From: Pectobacterium sp. CFBP8739
GTDB taxonomy: Bacteria > Pseudomonadota > Gammaproteobacteria > Enterobacterales > Enterobacteriaceae
Length of the DNA: 64,000 nucleotides
NCBI RefSeq assembly: GCF_013449375.1
Contig: NZ_JACDRR010000005.1
Coordinates: forward strand, 582,158 to 646,157
Reading direction: 5' to 3'
Positions 48,836 through 58,701 of the stretch are shown piece by piece. Every line of letters starts with the position of its first letter. Within the stretch, counting starts at the first letter, position 1. Under the pieces are notes generated by a model that made no database searches, was not told the origin of the DNA, and saw only the letters and a program-made list of their open reading frames with translations. The translations under genes and the position numbers were made by a program.

Positions 48836-49843
48836 ATGACAATGCCGACACCGCTTTGTTCTAACCGCATGCAGGTGCATTCCATTACTCAGGAAACGCC
48901 CGATGTCTGGACGATTTCACTAGTTAATCATGATTTTTATCCGTACCAGCCGGGTCAGTATGCGTTGGTCAGCATTGCTAACAGCGCGGAGACGCTGCGG
49001 GCTTATACGATTTCTTCTTCACCGGGACTCAGCCGCTTTATTACCCTGACAGTAAGAAGGCTGGACGACGGTATCGGTTCCCGCTGGCTGACCCAAACGC
49101 TGAAAGTCGGCGATTACCTGTGGCTGTCCGATGCGCAGGGCGAATTTACCTGCACCAACGCGGTCAGCGATCGCTATCTGATGGCGGCGGCAGGCTGTGG
49201 CGTCACGCCGATTATGTCGATGTGCCGCTGGCTGCTGGCCAACAAACCGCAAACCGACATCCACGTGATTTTCAACGTGCGCAATCCGTTGCAGGTGATT
49301 TTCGCCAGCGAATGGCAGGATCTGGTGCAGCGTTATCCGCAACAGCTACATCTGACGCTGATGGCGGAGTTTGACGCCGCTCCCGGTTTCCTCGCCGGAC
49401 GTATCAGCAGCGATCGGTTAGTCGAACAGGTGCCGGATATCGCCAGCCGTACCGTGATGACCTGCGGTCCAGCCCCCTACATGAATCAGATAGAAACCCT
49501 GAGCCAGCAGCTTGGCGTTGCCTCAAACCGCATCTTCAAAGAACAGTTCCGCCCGGCAGATGAAGCGCTGGATGAAGATGCCGATCAACTCACATTGACC
49601 ATCAGCCGTCCGCTGAAAAATCTGCGCGTGTCGGTCGGTCTCAGCCTGTTGGCCGCACTGGAAGCCAATAAAGTACCGGTTGTCGCCGCCTGCCGCGCCG
49701 GTGTTTGCGGGAGCTGTAAAACCCGCGTGCTATCCGGTCATTACACCACGACGAGTACCATGACGCTAACACCAGCCGAGATAGAACAGGGCTATGTTTT
49801 GGCCTGTAGTTGCCAGTTGCAAGGCGACACCGTTCTGGCCTGA
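48836..49843 (+). CDS. hcr: NADH oxidoreductase Hcr
   Basis: Passes electrons from NADH to Hcp. 335 residues: FAD-binding domain with RAYTISSSPG (about 55-64), NAD-binding domain with AAGCGVTPIMSM, and a C-terminal plant-type [2Fe-2S] ferredoxin domain with the cysteines of CRAGVCGSCKTRV and LACSC. ATG at 48836 after GGAGAA; the next ATG two codons on is possible. Downstream of hcp. The E. coli neighbours poxB and ltaE, which follow hcr there, are absent. Confidence 0.97.
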   Translation: MTMPTPLCSNRMQVHSITQETPDVWTISLVNHDFYPYQPGQYALVSIANSAETLRAYTISSSPGLSRFITLTVRRLDDGIGSRWLTQTLKVGDYLWLSDAQGEFTCTNAVSDRYLMAAAGCGVTPIMSMCRWLLANKPQTDIHVIFNVRNPLQVIFASEWQDLVQRYPQQLHLTLMAEFDAAPGFLAGRISSDRLVEQVPDIASRTVMTCGPAPYMNQIETLSQQLGVASNRIFKEQFRPADEALDEDADQLTLTISRPLKNLRVSVGLSLLAALEANKVPVVAACRAGVCGSCKTRVLSGHYTTTSTMTLTPAEIEQGYVLACSCQLQGDTVLA

Positions 49844-49865
49844 TATACCCGCGTTTTACCCCCTT

Positions 49866-49893
49866 CTGTCCGGTAGCCTCGGCTATCGGACAG
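49866..49893 (+). terminator. Stem-loop after hcr
   Basis: CTGTCCGGTAGCC (49866-49878) pairs with GGCTATCGGACAG (49881-49893) over 13 bp with one G-T pair and a 2-base apex. No T-run follows, so termination strength is uncertain, but position and stability fit the end of hcp-hcr. Confidence 0.65.
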
Positions 49894-50015
49894 GTAGGCT
49901 TATCGTCAATTACCCCTTGTTATCGCAGACTTTTCGCTGTTTCCCCGTTTCCCCGTCACGAATTATTTAGGATATAGTAAGCCATGGTTATATTTTGCTG
50001 TGGAGCCGCTGGCAC

Positions 50016-51452
50016 ATGACATCCCCCTCTGCCCCGATCCTGATTCTGGGCGCAACTGGCTACATTGGCCGCCATTTAACCGAGCGCTTGAGCAAACAAG
50101 GCAATCGGGTTATCGCGGCGGGCCGGAATACCGAATCCCTTGCGTCACGGCATTGGCCGGGTGTTGACTGCCAACAGGTGGATCTGACCAAGCCAGAAAG
50201 CCTGCCTGATGGCCTGTGGGGCGCGGAAACACTCTATTATCTGGTGCACAGCATGGGCGATGGCGCGGACTTTGTGGCAAGGGAGCGAATGGTGGCAATG
50301 AATTTGTTGCTGGCTCTGGCCTCTAGTCGCGTAAAACAGATTATCTATTTGGGGTCGCTTCAGGCGAAGGATGACACCTCACCGCATATGCAGGCACGCC
50401 AGATTACCGGTGATATTCTGCGCAGCAGCGGTATTCCAGTAACGGAGCTGCGTGCGGGCATTATTATCGGCGCAGGCTCAGCGGCATTCGAGATCATGCG
50501 GGATATGGTCTATAACCTGCCGGTGCTAACGCCGCCGCGTTGGGTGCGATCTAAATCGTCCCCTATTGCGCTGGAAAACCTGCTGGTCTATCTCATCGAC
50601 ATCCTGCAACACCCTGCGACAGAAAACCGCATCATGGACGCCGCAGGCCCCGAATACATCAGCTATCAGACGATGTTTGAGCGTTTCATTCAAATTAGTG
50701 GCAAGCGCAGAGTGCTGATCCCCGTTCCGATGCCGACGCATCTGGTGTCTGTTTGGTTCTTGCATCTGGTGACCTCGGTTCCCCCTTCTATCGCCCGCGC
50801 GCTGATTCAGGGGCTAAAACATGATTTGCAGGCCGATGGCCGCGAACTTCAGGCGTTGATTCCACAAACGCTGATGAGCTTTGATGACGCCGTGCGCCTC
50901 ACGCTGCAAAGCGAAATGGAGAGCGTACAGCAGGCCGACTGGGGCGATGACACTGAGGTTCGCGCACGCTGGAAGCCCAATTACGGTTTTTACCCCAAGC
51001 AGGCGGGTCATACGATGGAGACGACCGCCTCCAGTCAGGCGCTCTGGCAGGTCATCCAGCAGGTCGGAGGCAAGGAAGGCTATTTTTACGCGAATACGTT
51101 GTGGAATATTCGCGCCCGACTCGACGATCTTTGCGGTAACGGCGTCACGTATGGACGCCCCGAGCGCGCGACGCTGGAAGTGGGTGACAAGATTGACGGC
51201 TGGAAGGTTATCTCGATCAAGCCACAGCGTCAGTTGGTGCTGCTCTTCGGCATGAAAGCGCCGGGGCTGGGTAAACTCAACTTTACCATTACGGATAAAG
51301 GCACTCACCGAACCGTAGATGTCCGCGCCCGCTGGCACCCTTCCGGGTTCAACGGGCTGGTTTACTGGTTTCTGATGATGCCCGCTCACCTGTTTATCTT
51401 CCGTGGCATGGCGGCGCGTATTGCGAAATTGGCAGAGCAGGAAGCGATTTAG
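50016..51452 (+). CDS. ybjT: YbjT-like NAD(P)-binding (SDR) protein with DUF2867 domain
   Basis: 478 residues from the ATG at 50016 ([18 protein letters not shown]), with GGAG upstream. N-terminal Rossmann NAD(P)-binding domain with [11 protein letters not shown] and [21 protein letters not shown]; the C-terminal third (about 330-478) is a StART/DUF2867-like domain ending in a hydrophobic stretch ([20 protein letters not shown]) that may associate with the membrane. Function unknown. Convergent with amiD, overlapping it by 4 bases. Conserved order with E. coli. Confidence 0.9.
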   Translation: MTSPSAPILILGATGYIGRHLTERLSKQGNRVIAAGRNTESLASRHWPGVDCQQVDLTKPESLPDGLWGAETLYYLVHSMGDGADFVARERMVAMNLLLALASSRVKQIIYLGSLQAKDDTSPHMQARQITGDILRSSGIPVTELRAGIIIGAGSAAFEIMRDMVYNLPVLTPPRWVRSKSSPIALENLLVYLIDILQHPATENRIMDAAGPEYISYQTMFERFIQISGKRRVLIPVPMPTHLVSVWFLHLVTSVPPSIARALIQGLKHDLQADGRELQALIPQTLMSFDDAVRLTLQSEMESVQQADWGDDTEVRARWKPNYGFYPKQAGHTMETTASSQALWQVIQQVGGKEGYFYANTLWNIRARLDDLCGNGVTYGRPERATLEVGDKIDGWKVISIKPQRQLVLLFGMKAPGLGKLNFTITDKGTHRTVDVRARWHPSGFNGLVYWFLMMPAHLFIFRGMAARIAKLAEQEAI

Positions 51453-52276
51453 CGACTGCCGTATTTCTCCAGCAGCGCATCAACAATCGCTTCACTCTGC
51501 GCATCGGGTTGGCCTTGATAGTTCTCAGGACGGAAATGCATCTGGAAAGCGGCAATCACTTGCCGCTTCTCACGCGCGGTCATCGTTTCCTGCACCGCAT
51601 AACCATAGCGCCCCAATTTTTCCAGCAGCACGACCTCATCCACCGGCTGTGTCGCGGGTCGTCCGTTCAAATAGAATGCTATCCGCTGTGCATCCGGCCA
51701 GGCACCGATTCCCGCCTGTGCCAGCGCCCGCCAGGGGAATAGCGGCCCGGGATCTTGTTTCCGCTGTGGGGCAATATCGCTGTGCGCGACAACATTCTGC
51801 GGGACAATCTGGTAGCGATCGACAATGTCACGGGCGAGTGCCGTCACCAGTTGAATCTGTGAGGCGGTGAACGGTTCCCACGTATAGCCCGTTAACGTGC
51901 GCTGATAGCCCATATTTTCGATCTCAATACCAATCGAGGAATGATTCAACCGGCTAAATCCACGCCAACTGCTGGCGCCCGCATGCCAGGCCGCCTGAGA
52001 TTCCGGCACCAGTTGCCAGGCAAGCGGCTTGCCGCGCTGTAAGGGCGGATGTGCTGGAATGAGGTAATGCGCGCTGACGTGTTCATTCGTCAGAATATTC
52101 AGCGAGGAGGCAAAGTCTTCCGCCGTGTAGTGAATCACCAAAAAACGGATGCGAGATTCCTGCGCCCGCGACTGCAACGCCGTCTCCAGCACATAATTAT
52201 TCTGTTCCTGCAACGAGGAGGTCGATTGGCACCCCGTCAACAGCCCCAGCGCTATGCAGACCATCCATTTAAACAT
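51449..52276 (-). CDS. amiD: N-acetylmuramoyl-L-alanine amidase AmiD (lipoprotein)
   Basis: Outer-membrane lipoprotein zinc amidase that cleaves the bond between muramic acid and the stem peptide, including anhydro-muropeptides. 275 residues. Lipobox LLTGC with Cys16 as the lipidated residue; Gln17 at +2 predicts outer-membrane sorting. Amidase_2 domain (about 40-190) with zinc ligands in LVIHYTAED and [15 protein letters not shown]. The C-terminal peptidoglycan-binding-like domain ends in a helical segment. Convergent with ybjT. Confidence 0.96.
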   Translation of the reverse strand: MFKWMVCIALGLLTGCQSTSSLQEQNNYVLETALQSRAQESRIRFLVIHYTAEDFASSLNILTNEHVSAHYLIPAHPPLQRGKPLAWQLVPESQAAWHAGASSWRGFSRLNHSSIGIEIENMGYQRTLTGYTWEPFTASQIQLVTALARDIVDRYQIVPQNVVAHSDIAPQRKQDPGPLFPWRALAQAGIGAWPDAQRIAFYLNGRPATQPVDEVVLLEKLGRYGYAVQETMTAREKRQVIAAFQMHFRPENYQGQPDAQSEAIVDALLEKYGSR

Positions 52277-52591
52277 CGTTATTCCACTATTCTTTGCTAT
52301 TTGCGCTTTTCACTACATGCCTTCGCCAACCCACACGCGATCACTTACCCTCGCGCACAATTATTTGAAGCCATTCGCCGCTATCTGAGAAATTTTACTG
52401 TTACTGATTATCAACGTGCGGCACGGCTGGCAACCCACGATAAGAAAGCGTGGTTCCAAGCTATAGGCCGCTATTTTGTGCTATTATTTAATCAACAAAT
52501 CGCTTATTGGCAAATTTTAACCCACGGTGATTGCATAACTATTCTGCCGACGTTAACATTTGCCGCATCAATGTCTATTCAATTCTTACGC
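52277..52591. other. amiD/artP intergenic region
   Basis: 315 bases. Carries the amiD promoter (minus) and artP promoter (plus). The plus frame stays open across it and reads protein-like, with charged helical text, but has no start before 52571, so I do not call a gene. A weak ARG-box-like 18-mer (about 14 of 18 matches) lies at 52530-52547. Confidence 0.4.
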
Positions 52592-53320
52592 ATGAGTATT
52601 CAACTAAACGGCATTAACTGTTTCTACGGCACATACCAGGCGCTATTTGATATCACCCTCGATTGTCCTGCGGGTGAGACGCTGGTGCTTCTTGGCCCCA
52701 GCGGTGCGGGAAAGAGCTCGCTGATACGCGTTCTTAATCTGTTGGAAATGCCACGTTCTGGCACACTTTCCATCGCCGGTAATCAGTTTGATTTTCAGCG
52801 CACGCCATCCGACAGCGCAATCCGTGAGTTGCGTCAGAACGTCGGGATGGTGTTCCAGCAATACAATTTATGGCCGCATCTGACCGTAGCACAAAACCTG
52901 ATTGAAGCGCCCTGCCGCGTGTTGGGGCTGAGTAAAGAAGAAGCTAAAGCGCGAGCGGATAAACTGCTGACGCGCCTGCGCCTCAATGACTTTGCCGATC
53001 GCTTCCCTCTTCATCTCTCTGGCGGACAGCAGCAGCGTGTCGCGATTGCCCGTGCGTTGATGATGGAACCTCAGGTTCTACTGTTTGATGAACCCACTGC
53101 CGCGCTGGATCCAGAAATTACCGCTCAGGTCGTCAACATCATCCGTGAATTGGCAGAAACTGGCATCACGCAGGTGATTGTGACCCACGAAGTCGAATTT
53201 GCCCGTAAAACGGCCAGTCGGGTAGTGTATATGGAAAACGGCCGCATCGTTGAGCAAGGGGATGCGACGCACTTTACCCAGCCGCAAACGCCTGAATTCG
53301 CTGGTTATTTGTCACATTGA
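52592..53320 (+). CDS. artP: Arginine ABC transporter ATP-binding protein ArtP
   Basis: ATPase of the periplasmic arginine uptake system. The ATG at 52592 gives 242 residues, the E. coli length, starting [13 protein letters not shown]. Walker [10 protein letters not shown], signature [17 protein letters not shown], Walker [15 protein letters not shown] and the switch histidine in VTHEVEF are intact. An almost identical start, MSIQFLR, lies 21 bases upstream (52571) in frame, apparently a small tandem duplication; neither has a good ribosome site. First gene of artP-artI-artQ-artM. Confidence 0.96.
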   Translation: MSIQLNGINCFYGTYQALFDITLDCPAGETLVLLGPSGAGKSSLIRVLNLLEMPRSGTLSIAGNQFDFQRTPSDSAIRELRQNVGMVFQQYNLWPHLTVAQNLIEAPCRVLGLSKEEAKARADKLLTRLRLNDFADRFPLHLSGGQQQRVAIARALMMEPQVLLFDEPTAALDPEITAQVVNIIRELAETGITQVIVTHEVEFARKTASRVVYMENGRIVEQGDATHFTQPQTPEFAGYLSH

Positions 53321-53340
53321 TTACTATCAGGAAAATGATA

Positions 53341-54072
53341 ATGAAAAAATTGATTGTTGCAGCCTTATTCGCAGTGAGCGCCGTCTCTGCTAACGCCGCG
53401 GATACCATCCGTTTCGCGACAGAAGCCTCCTACCCTCCGTTCGAATTTGTTGATGCCAATAACCAGATTCAGGGTTTTGATATCGATCTGGCCAATGCAC
53501 TGTGCAAAGAAATGCAGGCAAACTGCACGTTCAGCAACCAAGCTTTCGATAGCCTGATCCCTGGCCTGAAATTCCGTCGTTTCGAAGCGGTCATCGCGGG
53601 AATGGATATTACCCCTGAGCGCCAGCAGCAGGTGTCATTCACCCAACCTTACTATGACAACTCCGCGCAGTTTATTGCCCAGAAAGGAAAAGTGGCCGAT
53701 ATTGCCGCGCTGACCGGCAAACGCGTTGGTGTACAGAATGGTACGACCCATCAGAAATACCTGATGGAAAAGCATAGCGATATCAAAACCGTACCTTACG
53801 ACAGCTACCAGAATGCCGTTTTGGACCTGAAAAATGGTCGTCTGGATGCCGTGTTCGGTGACACCGCCGTGGTTAACGAATGGCTGAAGCAGAACGATGC
53901 GCTGTCAACCGTGGGTCAGAAAGTGACGGATAAAGGTTACTTCGGTATCGGTCTGGGCATCGCTGTGCGCCAGAACAACGATGAGCTGCTGAAAAAATTC
54001 GACGATGCACTCAACAAAATCAAGCAGGATGGCACTTACGAGACCATCTACAAAAAATGGTTCCAGCAGTAA
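53341..54072 (+). CDS. artI: Periplasmic arginine-binding protein ArtI
   Basis: Substrate-binding protein for the ArtPQM importer. 243 residues from the ATG at 53341, 20 bases after artP, with an AGGAAAATG-type site. Signal peptide of about 20 residues (MKKLIVAALFAVSAVSANAA). Mature bi-lobed SBP_bac_3 domain with DTIRFATEASYPPFEF, FDSLIPGLKFRRFEAV and GDTAVVNEW. Closely resembles ArtJ encoded after artM; the pair is a family duplication kept in enterics. Confidence 0.97.
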   Translation: MKKLIVAALFAVSAVSANAADTIRFATEASYPPFEFVDANNQIQGFDIDLANALCKEMQANCTFSNQAFDSLIPGLKFRRFEAVIAGMDITPERQQQVSFTQPYYDNSAQFIAQKGKVADIAALTGKRVGVQNGTTHQKYLMEKHSDIKTVPYDSYQNAVLDLKNGRLDAVFGDTAVVNEWLKQNDALSTVGQKVTDKGYFGIGLGIAVRQNNDELLKKFDDALNKIKQDGTYETIYKKWFQQ

Positions 54073-54083
54073 TCTGACGCTCA

Positions 54084-54800
54084 ATGATTGAATTTCAACC
54101 TCTTGCAAGCGCCGCTGGGATGACCGTCGGCCTTGCCGTTTGTGCACTGGTGCTCGGCCTTGTGCTGGCGATGCTGTTTGCCGTTTGGGAAACCGTCCGC
54201 TGGAAAGCCGTTAGCTGGACGGGAACCGCCGTCGTGACGCTGCTGCGCGGCCTGCCAGAAATTCTGGTCGTGCTGTTTATCTATTTCGGTTCGTCCCAAC
54301 TGCTGCTGATGTTGGCAGACGGTTTTACCCTGAATCTCTTCATCGTGCAGATCCCAGTAAAACTGGATATCGGCATGTTTGAAATCAGCCCCTTCTTATG
54401 TGGCGTGATTGCGCTGGCATTGCTGTATGCCGCCTACGCTTCTCAAACGCTGCGCGGTGCCCTGAAAGCCGTTCCGCAAGGGCAATGGGAATCCGGTCAG
54501 GCGCTCGGGCTCAGTAAATCCGCGATCTTTTTCCGTCTGATCATGCCGCAGATGTGGCGCCATGCGTTGCCGGGATTAGGCAATCAGTGGCTGGTATTGC
54601 TGAAAGATACCGCGCTGGTGTCGCTGATTAGCGTTAATGATTTGATGCTGCAAACCAAAAGTATTGCGACACGGACACAGGAGCCTTTTACCTGGTACGT
54701 TGTCGCGGCCGCAATTTACTTGATTATCACGTTGTTAAGTCAGTATGTGCTGAAACGCATTGAACTGCGCACTACGCGTTTTGAGCGGAGACCTTCCTGA
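54084..54800 (+). CDS. artQ: Arginine ABC transporter permease ArtQ
   Basis: Inner-membrane permease of the HisMQ family. 238 residues, five predicted membrane helices. The cytoplasmic coupling loop is [19 protein letters not shown], the EAA-type motif. It starts 11 bases after artI, and its TGA overlaps the artM ATG (TGATG). Forms a heterodimer with ArtM. Confidence 0.96.
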   Translation: MIEFQPLASAAGMTVGLAVCALVLGLVLAMLFAVWETVRWKAVSWTGTAVVTLLRGLPEILVVLFIYFGSSQLLLMLADGFTLNLFIVQIPVKLDIGMFEISPFLCGVIALALLYAAYASQTLRGALKAVPQGQWESGQALGLSKSAIFFRLIMPQMWRHALPGLGNQWLVLLKDTALVSLISVNDLMLQTKSIATRTQEPFTWYVVAAAIYLIITLLSQYVLKRIELRTTRFERRPS

Positions 54801-55468
54801 TGCTCGCTTATTTACCTGAGCTATTAAAAGGTCTGCATACCAGCCTGATCCTAACGGCCGTCTCCATCGTCGTGGCGCTGGTGTTATCACTGCTGCTGAC
54901 CGTCGTGCTGACGCTCAAAACCCCAGTCGTGTCCATGTTGGCGAAAGGCTACATTACGCTGTTCACCGGCACGCCGCTGCTGGTGCAAATCTTTCTGATT
55001 TACTACGGCCCTGGTCAATTTACCTCTATCCAGCAAATTCCTTGGCTGTGGAACCTGCTTTCACAGCCGTGGCTGTGTGCGATGGTGGCGCTGGCACTCA
55101 ATAGCGCGGCCTATACTACGCAGCTGTTTTATGGTGCGGTAAAAGCGATTCCTGCCGGACAGTGGCAATCCTGTGCGGCGCTGGGAATGAATCAGAAGCA
55201 GACATTGCGTATTTTGTTGCCGTTCGCGTTTAAACGCGCGCTGTCTTCTTATTCAAATGAAGTGGTGCTGGTGTTTAAGAGCACGTCGCTGGCTTACACC
55301 ATCACGCTGATGGAAGTCATGGGCTATAGCCAACTGATGTACGGCCGGACGTATGACGTGATGGTATTTGGTGCCGCTGGGATTATCTACCTTTGCGTCA
55401 ATGGGTTGCTGACATTGTTGATGCGCTGGATTGAGCGCCGTTCACTGGTGTTTGAACGCCGTAACTGA
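54800..55468 (+). CDS. artM: Arginine ABC transporter permease ArtM
   Basis: Second permease half. 222 residues, five membrane helices, EAA-type loop AVKAIPAGQWQSCAALGMN. Starts within the artQ stop codon. The terminator at 55497 follows, separating the artPIQM operon from artJ. Confidence 0.96.
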   Translation: MLAYLPELLKGLHTSLILTAVSIVVALVLSLLLTVVLTLKTPVVSMLAKGYITLFTGTPLLVQIFLIYYGPGQFTSIQQIPWLWNLLSQPWLCAMVALALNSAAYTTQLFYGAVKAIPAGQWQSCAALGMNQKQTLRILLPFAFKRALSSYSNEVVLVFKSTSLAYTITLMEVMGYSQLMYGRTYDVMVFGAAGIIYLCVNGLLTLLMRWIERRSLVFERRN

Positions 55469-55496
55469 TGTTTTTCACACCGTACTGACTTACCTA

Positions 55497-55524
55497 AAAG
55501 CAGGCTTTGATAGCCTGCTTTTTT
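55497..55524 (+). terminator. Rho-independent terminator of artPIQM
   Basis: AAAAGCAGGCT (from 55497) and AGCCTGCTTTTTT (to 55524) form a 9-11-bp stem with a T6 tail. Confidence 0.92.
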
Positions 55525-55553
55525 ATGGACGATGATGTAAAAACACGCAACAA

Positions 55554-55592
55554 ATCGACTCTTTAGTCATTTTAATTGCATATAAATTCAAT
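55554..55592 (+). promoter_or_regulatory. Tandem ARG boxes (ArgR operator) of artJ
   Basis: ATTGCATATAAATTCAAT (55575-55592) matches the 18-base ARG box WNTGAATWWWWATTCANW at 17 of 18 positions. A weaker box, 14 of 18, lies at 55554-55571. They are 3 bases apart, the standard spacing for one ArgR hexamer. About 80 bases upstream of the artJ ATG, so arginine repression of artJ is expected. Confidence 0.82.
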
Positions 55593-55672
55593 CGATGGCA
55601 TGGTAGTCGCCATAACGTCGGAACCCTTCCGCGCAAGCATATTTATCAATATAAGAAGAACAGGAGTAGGTA

Positions 55673-56404
55673 ATGAAAAAATTAGTGCTCGCCACCTTAC
55701 TGGCAGGAATCGCCTTCAGCGCCACCGCCGCAGACACCATCCGTTTTGCCTCATCAGCCACCTACCCACCGTTTGAATCACTGGATGCCAGCAACGACAT
55801 CGTCGGTTTCGATATGGATCTGGCGAAAGCGCTGTGTAAGCAAATGCAGGCGACCTGTACGTTCACCAATCAGGCGTTTGACAGCCTGATTCCTGCGCTG
55901 AAATTCCGTCGCTATGACGCGGTGATTTCCGGTATGGACATCACGCCAGAACGCAGCAAGCAAGTGGCATTCACGCAGCCTTACTACGCCAACTCAGCCG
56001 TGGTTATCGCGCAAAAAGGGAAATTCAGCGACTTTGCCGCGATGAAGGGCAAACGCATTGGGATGGAAAACGGCACGACGCACCAGAAATACATGCACGA
56101 CAAGCACCCAGAAGTACAAACTGTTTCTTATGATAGTTACCAGAATGCGGTACTGGATCTGAAAAATGGCCGTATTGATGGCGTATTCGGTGATACCGCT
56201 GTCGTCAACGAGTGGATCAAGGCGAGCCCTGAGCTGGCGACAGTTGGCGAACACGTGACTGACGCAGAATACTTCGGCACCGGATTGGGCATCGCCGTTC
56301 GTCCCGATGACAAAGCGCTACTGGAGAAGTTGAATAAAGCGCTGGATGCCATCAAAGCGGACGGCACTTATAAAACCATCAACGACAAGTGGTTCCCGCA
56401 ATAA
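55673..56404 (+). CDS. artJ: Periplasmic arginine-binding protein ArtJ
   Basis: High-affinity arginine-binding protein delivering to ArtPQM. 243 residues; signal peptide of about 19 residues (MKKLVLATLLAGIAFSATA). SBP_bac_3 domain with TIRFASSATYPPFES and the GDTAVVNEW stretch shared with ArtI. AGGAGTAGG ribosome site. It has a separate transcription unit: a terminator upstream, and an ARG-box pair for repression by ArgR with arginine, as in E. coli. Confidence 0.96.
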   Translation: MKKLVLATLLAGIAFSATAADTIRFASSATYPPFESLDASNDIVGFDMDLAKALCKQMQATCTFTNQAFDSLIPALKFRRYDAVISGMDITPERSKQVAFTQPYYANSAVVIAQKGKFSDFAAMKGKRIGMENGTTHQKYMHDKHPEVQTVSYDSYQNAVLDLKNGRIDGVFGDTAVVNEWIKASPELATVGEHVTDAEYFGTGLGIAVRPDDKALLEKLNKALDAIKADGTYKTINDKWFPQ

Positions 56405-56460
56405 GGTTCCATCTGCTCGGTGCTATGTCTTATGAAATCATGCATATAACGCCGCTTTTT

Positions 56461-56710
56461 TGTCGTCCAGGCGTAAAAAATTGCGCTGAGGTGATCGTTA
56501 CCGTCGAGTGAGCGGCAGGACGCCGCGAAAGACAGTGCCGCGTCGGGAACGCGTCACTGGCGGCTCGAAAAGCGGGAACGATCGCCGAAGGCACCGCGCA
56601 GCGGCGCAATTCGCGCCGAAAGCCAGTGGTCAAGGAGCTGCGGCAATTGAGCGCTCCTTGTCGGGCGTGTGATGAAATCATAGAAAGCACCAGAATTGAC
56701 ACGCCCGAAA
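56461..56710. repeat. GC-rich, hairpin-dense element, possible dispersed repeat
   Basis: In the gap between artJ and rlmC (56405-56786) a block of unlike composition contains nested stems: CGGCGC-N5-GCGCCG (56602-56618), CAAGGAGC/GCTCCTTG (56631-56638 and 56653-56660), and a 10-bp pair TCGGGCGTGT/ACACGCCCGA (56661-56670 and 56699-56708). A minus-strand frame of 116 codons (56780-56430) crosses it, with a membrane-like start and an Arg/Ser/Ala-rich tail; it lacks a ribosome site. No second copy occurs in this window. I suspect a mobile or amplified repeat of the genus, unproven here. Confidence 0.45.
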
Positions 56711-56786
56711 CTTTCATACTGTCGAACATGGATACAATAACGTAGTAAATTGCCACCAAGATATTTTCTATTACAGTCATCGCTTA

Positions 56787-57914
56787 TCAAGCACGCTCCA
56801 GTAACGTCAGCACTTCGTAGTGCGCCGTATGCGGGAACATGTCGAACAGCTGTACGCGCAGCGCGCGGTAATTCGCCAGTTCAGTCATGTCTTTTGCCAT
56901 GCTTTCAGCGTTACAGCTGGAATAGAGAATATAGTCCGGTGCCATGCGGCTCAGGTAAGCACATAATTCACTGCCGATACCGCGGCGTGGCGGGTTGACT
57001 AGCACCAGATCGGGGATTTCCGCTTTCCCTGTCGCGAACTGCGTGGAATCCAGCGCCTGAAACTCCACCTGTTTCAGCCCAAGCTGCTCCGCAGAACGAC
57101 GCGCGCAGGCTATCGCCTCGGCGCTGATTTCAATGCCTGTCAAACGCATCTCGGGTGGCGCACAGTGCAGGCCAAACCCCCCAACTCCGCAAAACAGATC
57201 CCACATGCTGGTGATATTCAGCTCTGCAACCCAGTCGCGTGCTGTCGCATACAGCGCGGCCGCCACCTGTGGGTTCGTCTGGAAAAAACTTTGCGGACGG
57301 ATATACAGCGGCACCTGATTGAACTGTTCGGCCAATGCGGCCGCCTCACTCAGGATAATTTCTGTTTTCCCTTCCATAATCGCCTGATGTACCGGCTGAA
57401 TGTTGGCCGATATCACCTCAAGCTGCGGTAACTGCTGCCGTAGCCAAGGCAATGCGGCACGCAACTGCGCTAGCTTGGTTTCCGAACGTAAAACAAAACG
57501 CAGCATAAACGTACCGCGCTGCGTACTTTCCGTCAGCAGCAGATATTTCAGCTCCCCACGGCGTCGGGCCACGTTATAAGGCGTCAGCCCCGCTCGGGCG
57601 ATGAAGACTTTAAGCACATCGAAAACCGGTGCGAAGCTGGATGGATAAAGCGGACAATCGCAGAGATCCACCGCTGTTCCATCACGATGCAGCATCCCCA
57701 GCAGCGGGCGTTCCACACTGCCGCTCACCACCATTTTGGCTTTATTACGAAAGGCAGACTGTTCAGAGGACTGCACCGGCAGCCAGCGCTGCACGGCGTG
57801 CGACTGTAGCAAACCTGCAAGATGCTGTTGCTTATCGGATAGTTGCTGTGGGTAGGCTTTTTCCAGCCATTGGCAGGAACGACAGGTTCCCGTACTGTAG
57901 CGGGCACAATGCAT
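56787..57914 (-). CDS. rlmC: 23S rRNA (uracil-747-C5)-methyltransferase RlmC
   Basis: Makes m5U747 in 23S rRNA. 375 residues, the E. coli length. N-terminal iron-sulfur cysteines in [16 protein letters not shown] plus the later [10 protein letters not shown]-binding site [13 protein letters not shown], the NPPRRGIG loop, and the catalytic cysteine/base region [14 protein letters not shown] at 57914. Monocistronic, conserved place between artJ and ybjO. Confidence 0.97.
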   Translation of the reverse strand: MHCARYSTGTCRSCQWLEKAYPQQLSDKQQHLAGLLQSHAVQRWLPVQSSEQSAFRNKAKMVVSGSVERPLLGMLHRDGTAVDLCDCPLYPSSFAPVFDVLKVFIARAGLTPYNVARRRGELKYLLLTESTQRGTFMLRFVLRSETKLAQLRAALPWLRQQLPQLEVISANIQPVHQAIMEGKTEIILSEAAALAEQFNQVPLYIRPQSFFQTNPQVAAALYATARDWVAELNITSMWDLFCGVGGFGLHCAPPEMRLTGIEISAEAIACARRSAEQLGLKQVEFQALDSTQFATGKAEIPDLVLVNPPRRGIGSELCAYLSRMAPDYILYSSCNAESMAKDMTELANYRALRVQLFDMFPHTAHYEVLTLLERA

Positions 57915-58041
57915 AAAAATCTAACTATTAAAAATAATACGGAATGAGAGGATTATACCACTCTGATGGCGTCACCCTGCGATCTTTCCGCGTGGTCATG
58001 GGCAACGCCAGCAGCCAGACTGGCTCAGGTAAGAGAAATGT

Positions 58042-58506
58042 CTATTTCTGGCGCAGAAAAAAACGCTTACTGCGCCATGGCAGAAACAGTAAAACAATCA
58101 CCAGCAGATCTGGGATCTTTTGCAGCAGGAGCTGATGCAACACGGCAGCATTGTTCTCTCCTGAAATATGAAATATCGCAGGCATAAACTCACTGAACGA
58201 TGCCAGTAGCAGATAACACACTACTGCGGTCTGACAGGCTACATAGCCCCATCGGCCCCAGTTCACACCGGCCAAAACGGCAAAGCCGCAGCGGATCTCA
58301 ACGCCAACAACAACAAGTGATAACAGTAATACCAGCGTTGAATCCCAGGCTTCCGCGTTGCTGCCAATCCAGCCACTAAAATCGCTGAGCCCTAACTCCC
58401 ACACCAGCAGCAGAATCCCCAAAAAACGCGTAGCAATAATCGCAATCCCCGCTACCATGACGGGTACCGGGGCATAAACTTTGCGTTGTGTCATTTCCTT
58501 CTTCAT
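58042..58506 (-). CDS. ybjO: YbjO-like inner-membrane protein (DUF2593)
   Basis: 154 residues with about four hydrophobic helices. Shared landmarks with E. coli YbjO are GVNWGRWGYVACQTAV and LLLQKIPDLLVIVLLFLPWRSKRFF. Function unknown. ATG at 58506. It lies between potI and rlmC on the same strand, as in E. coli, but about 195 bases from potI. Confidence 0.88.
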   Translation of the reverse strand: MKKEMTQRKVYAPVPVMVAGIAIIATRFLGILLLVWELGLSDFSGWIGSNAEAWDSTLVLLLSLVVVGVEIRCGFAVLAGVNWGRWGYVACQTAVVCYLLLASFSEFMPAIFHISGENNAAVLHQLLLQKIPDLLVIVLLFLPWRSKRFFLRQK

Positions 58507-58701
58507 GTACAGAATTTCAACGTTCTCCCTTCATGCGGGTATTACCCGCCAAAAATACAGCATCAATATAACGTCTGATGCCAATATAAAGCTTGATAGT
58601 CATACAAAACTTGATTGCCATACAAAGCAACAACGCCCCCATACTCTGGCGGCGTTGCTGTAAATCTTCGCTAGGCTAACAAATTATGGTGAGAGATCGA
58701 A

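Noticed and set aside
47468-48880. Minus-strand open frame of 470 codons
   Set aside because: Antisense to hcp across its whole length, low-complexity composition (many Gln, His and Val) and no ribosome site or known fold.
52049-52591. Long N-terminal extension of artP
   Set aside because: Runs antisense into amiD and has no ABC-transporter similarity; only the last 242 residues match ArtP.
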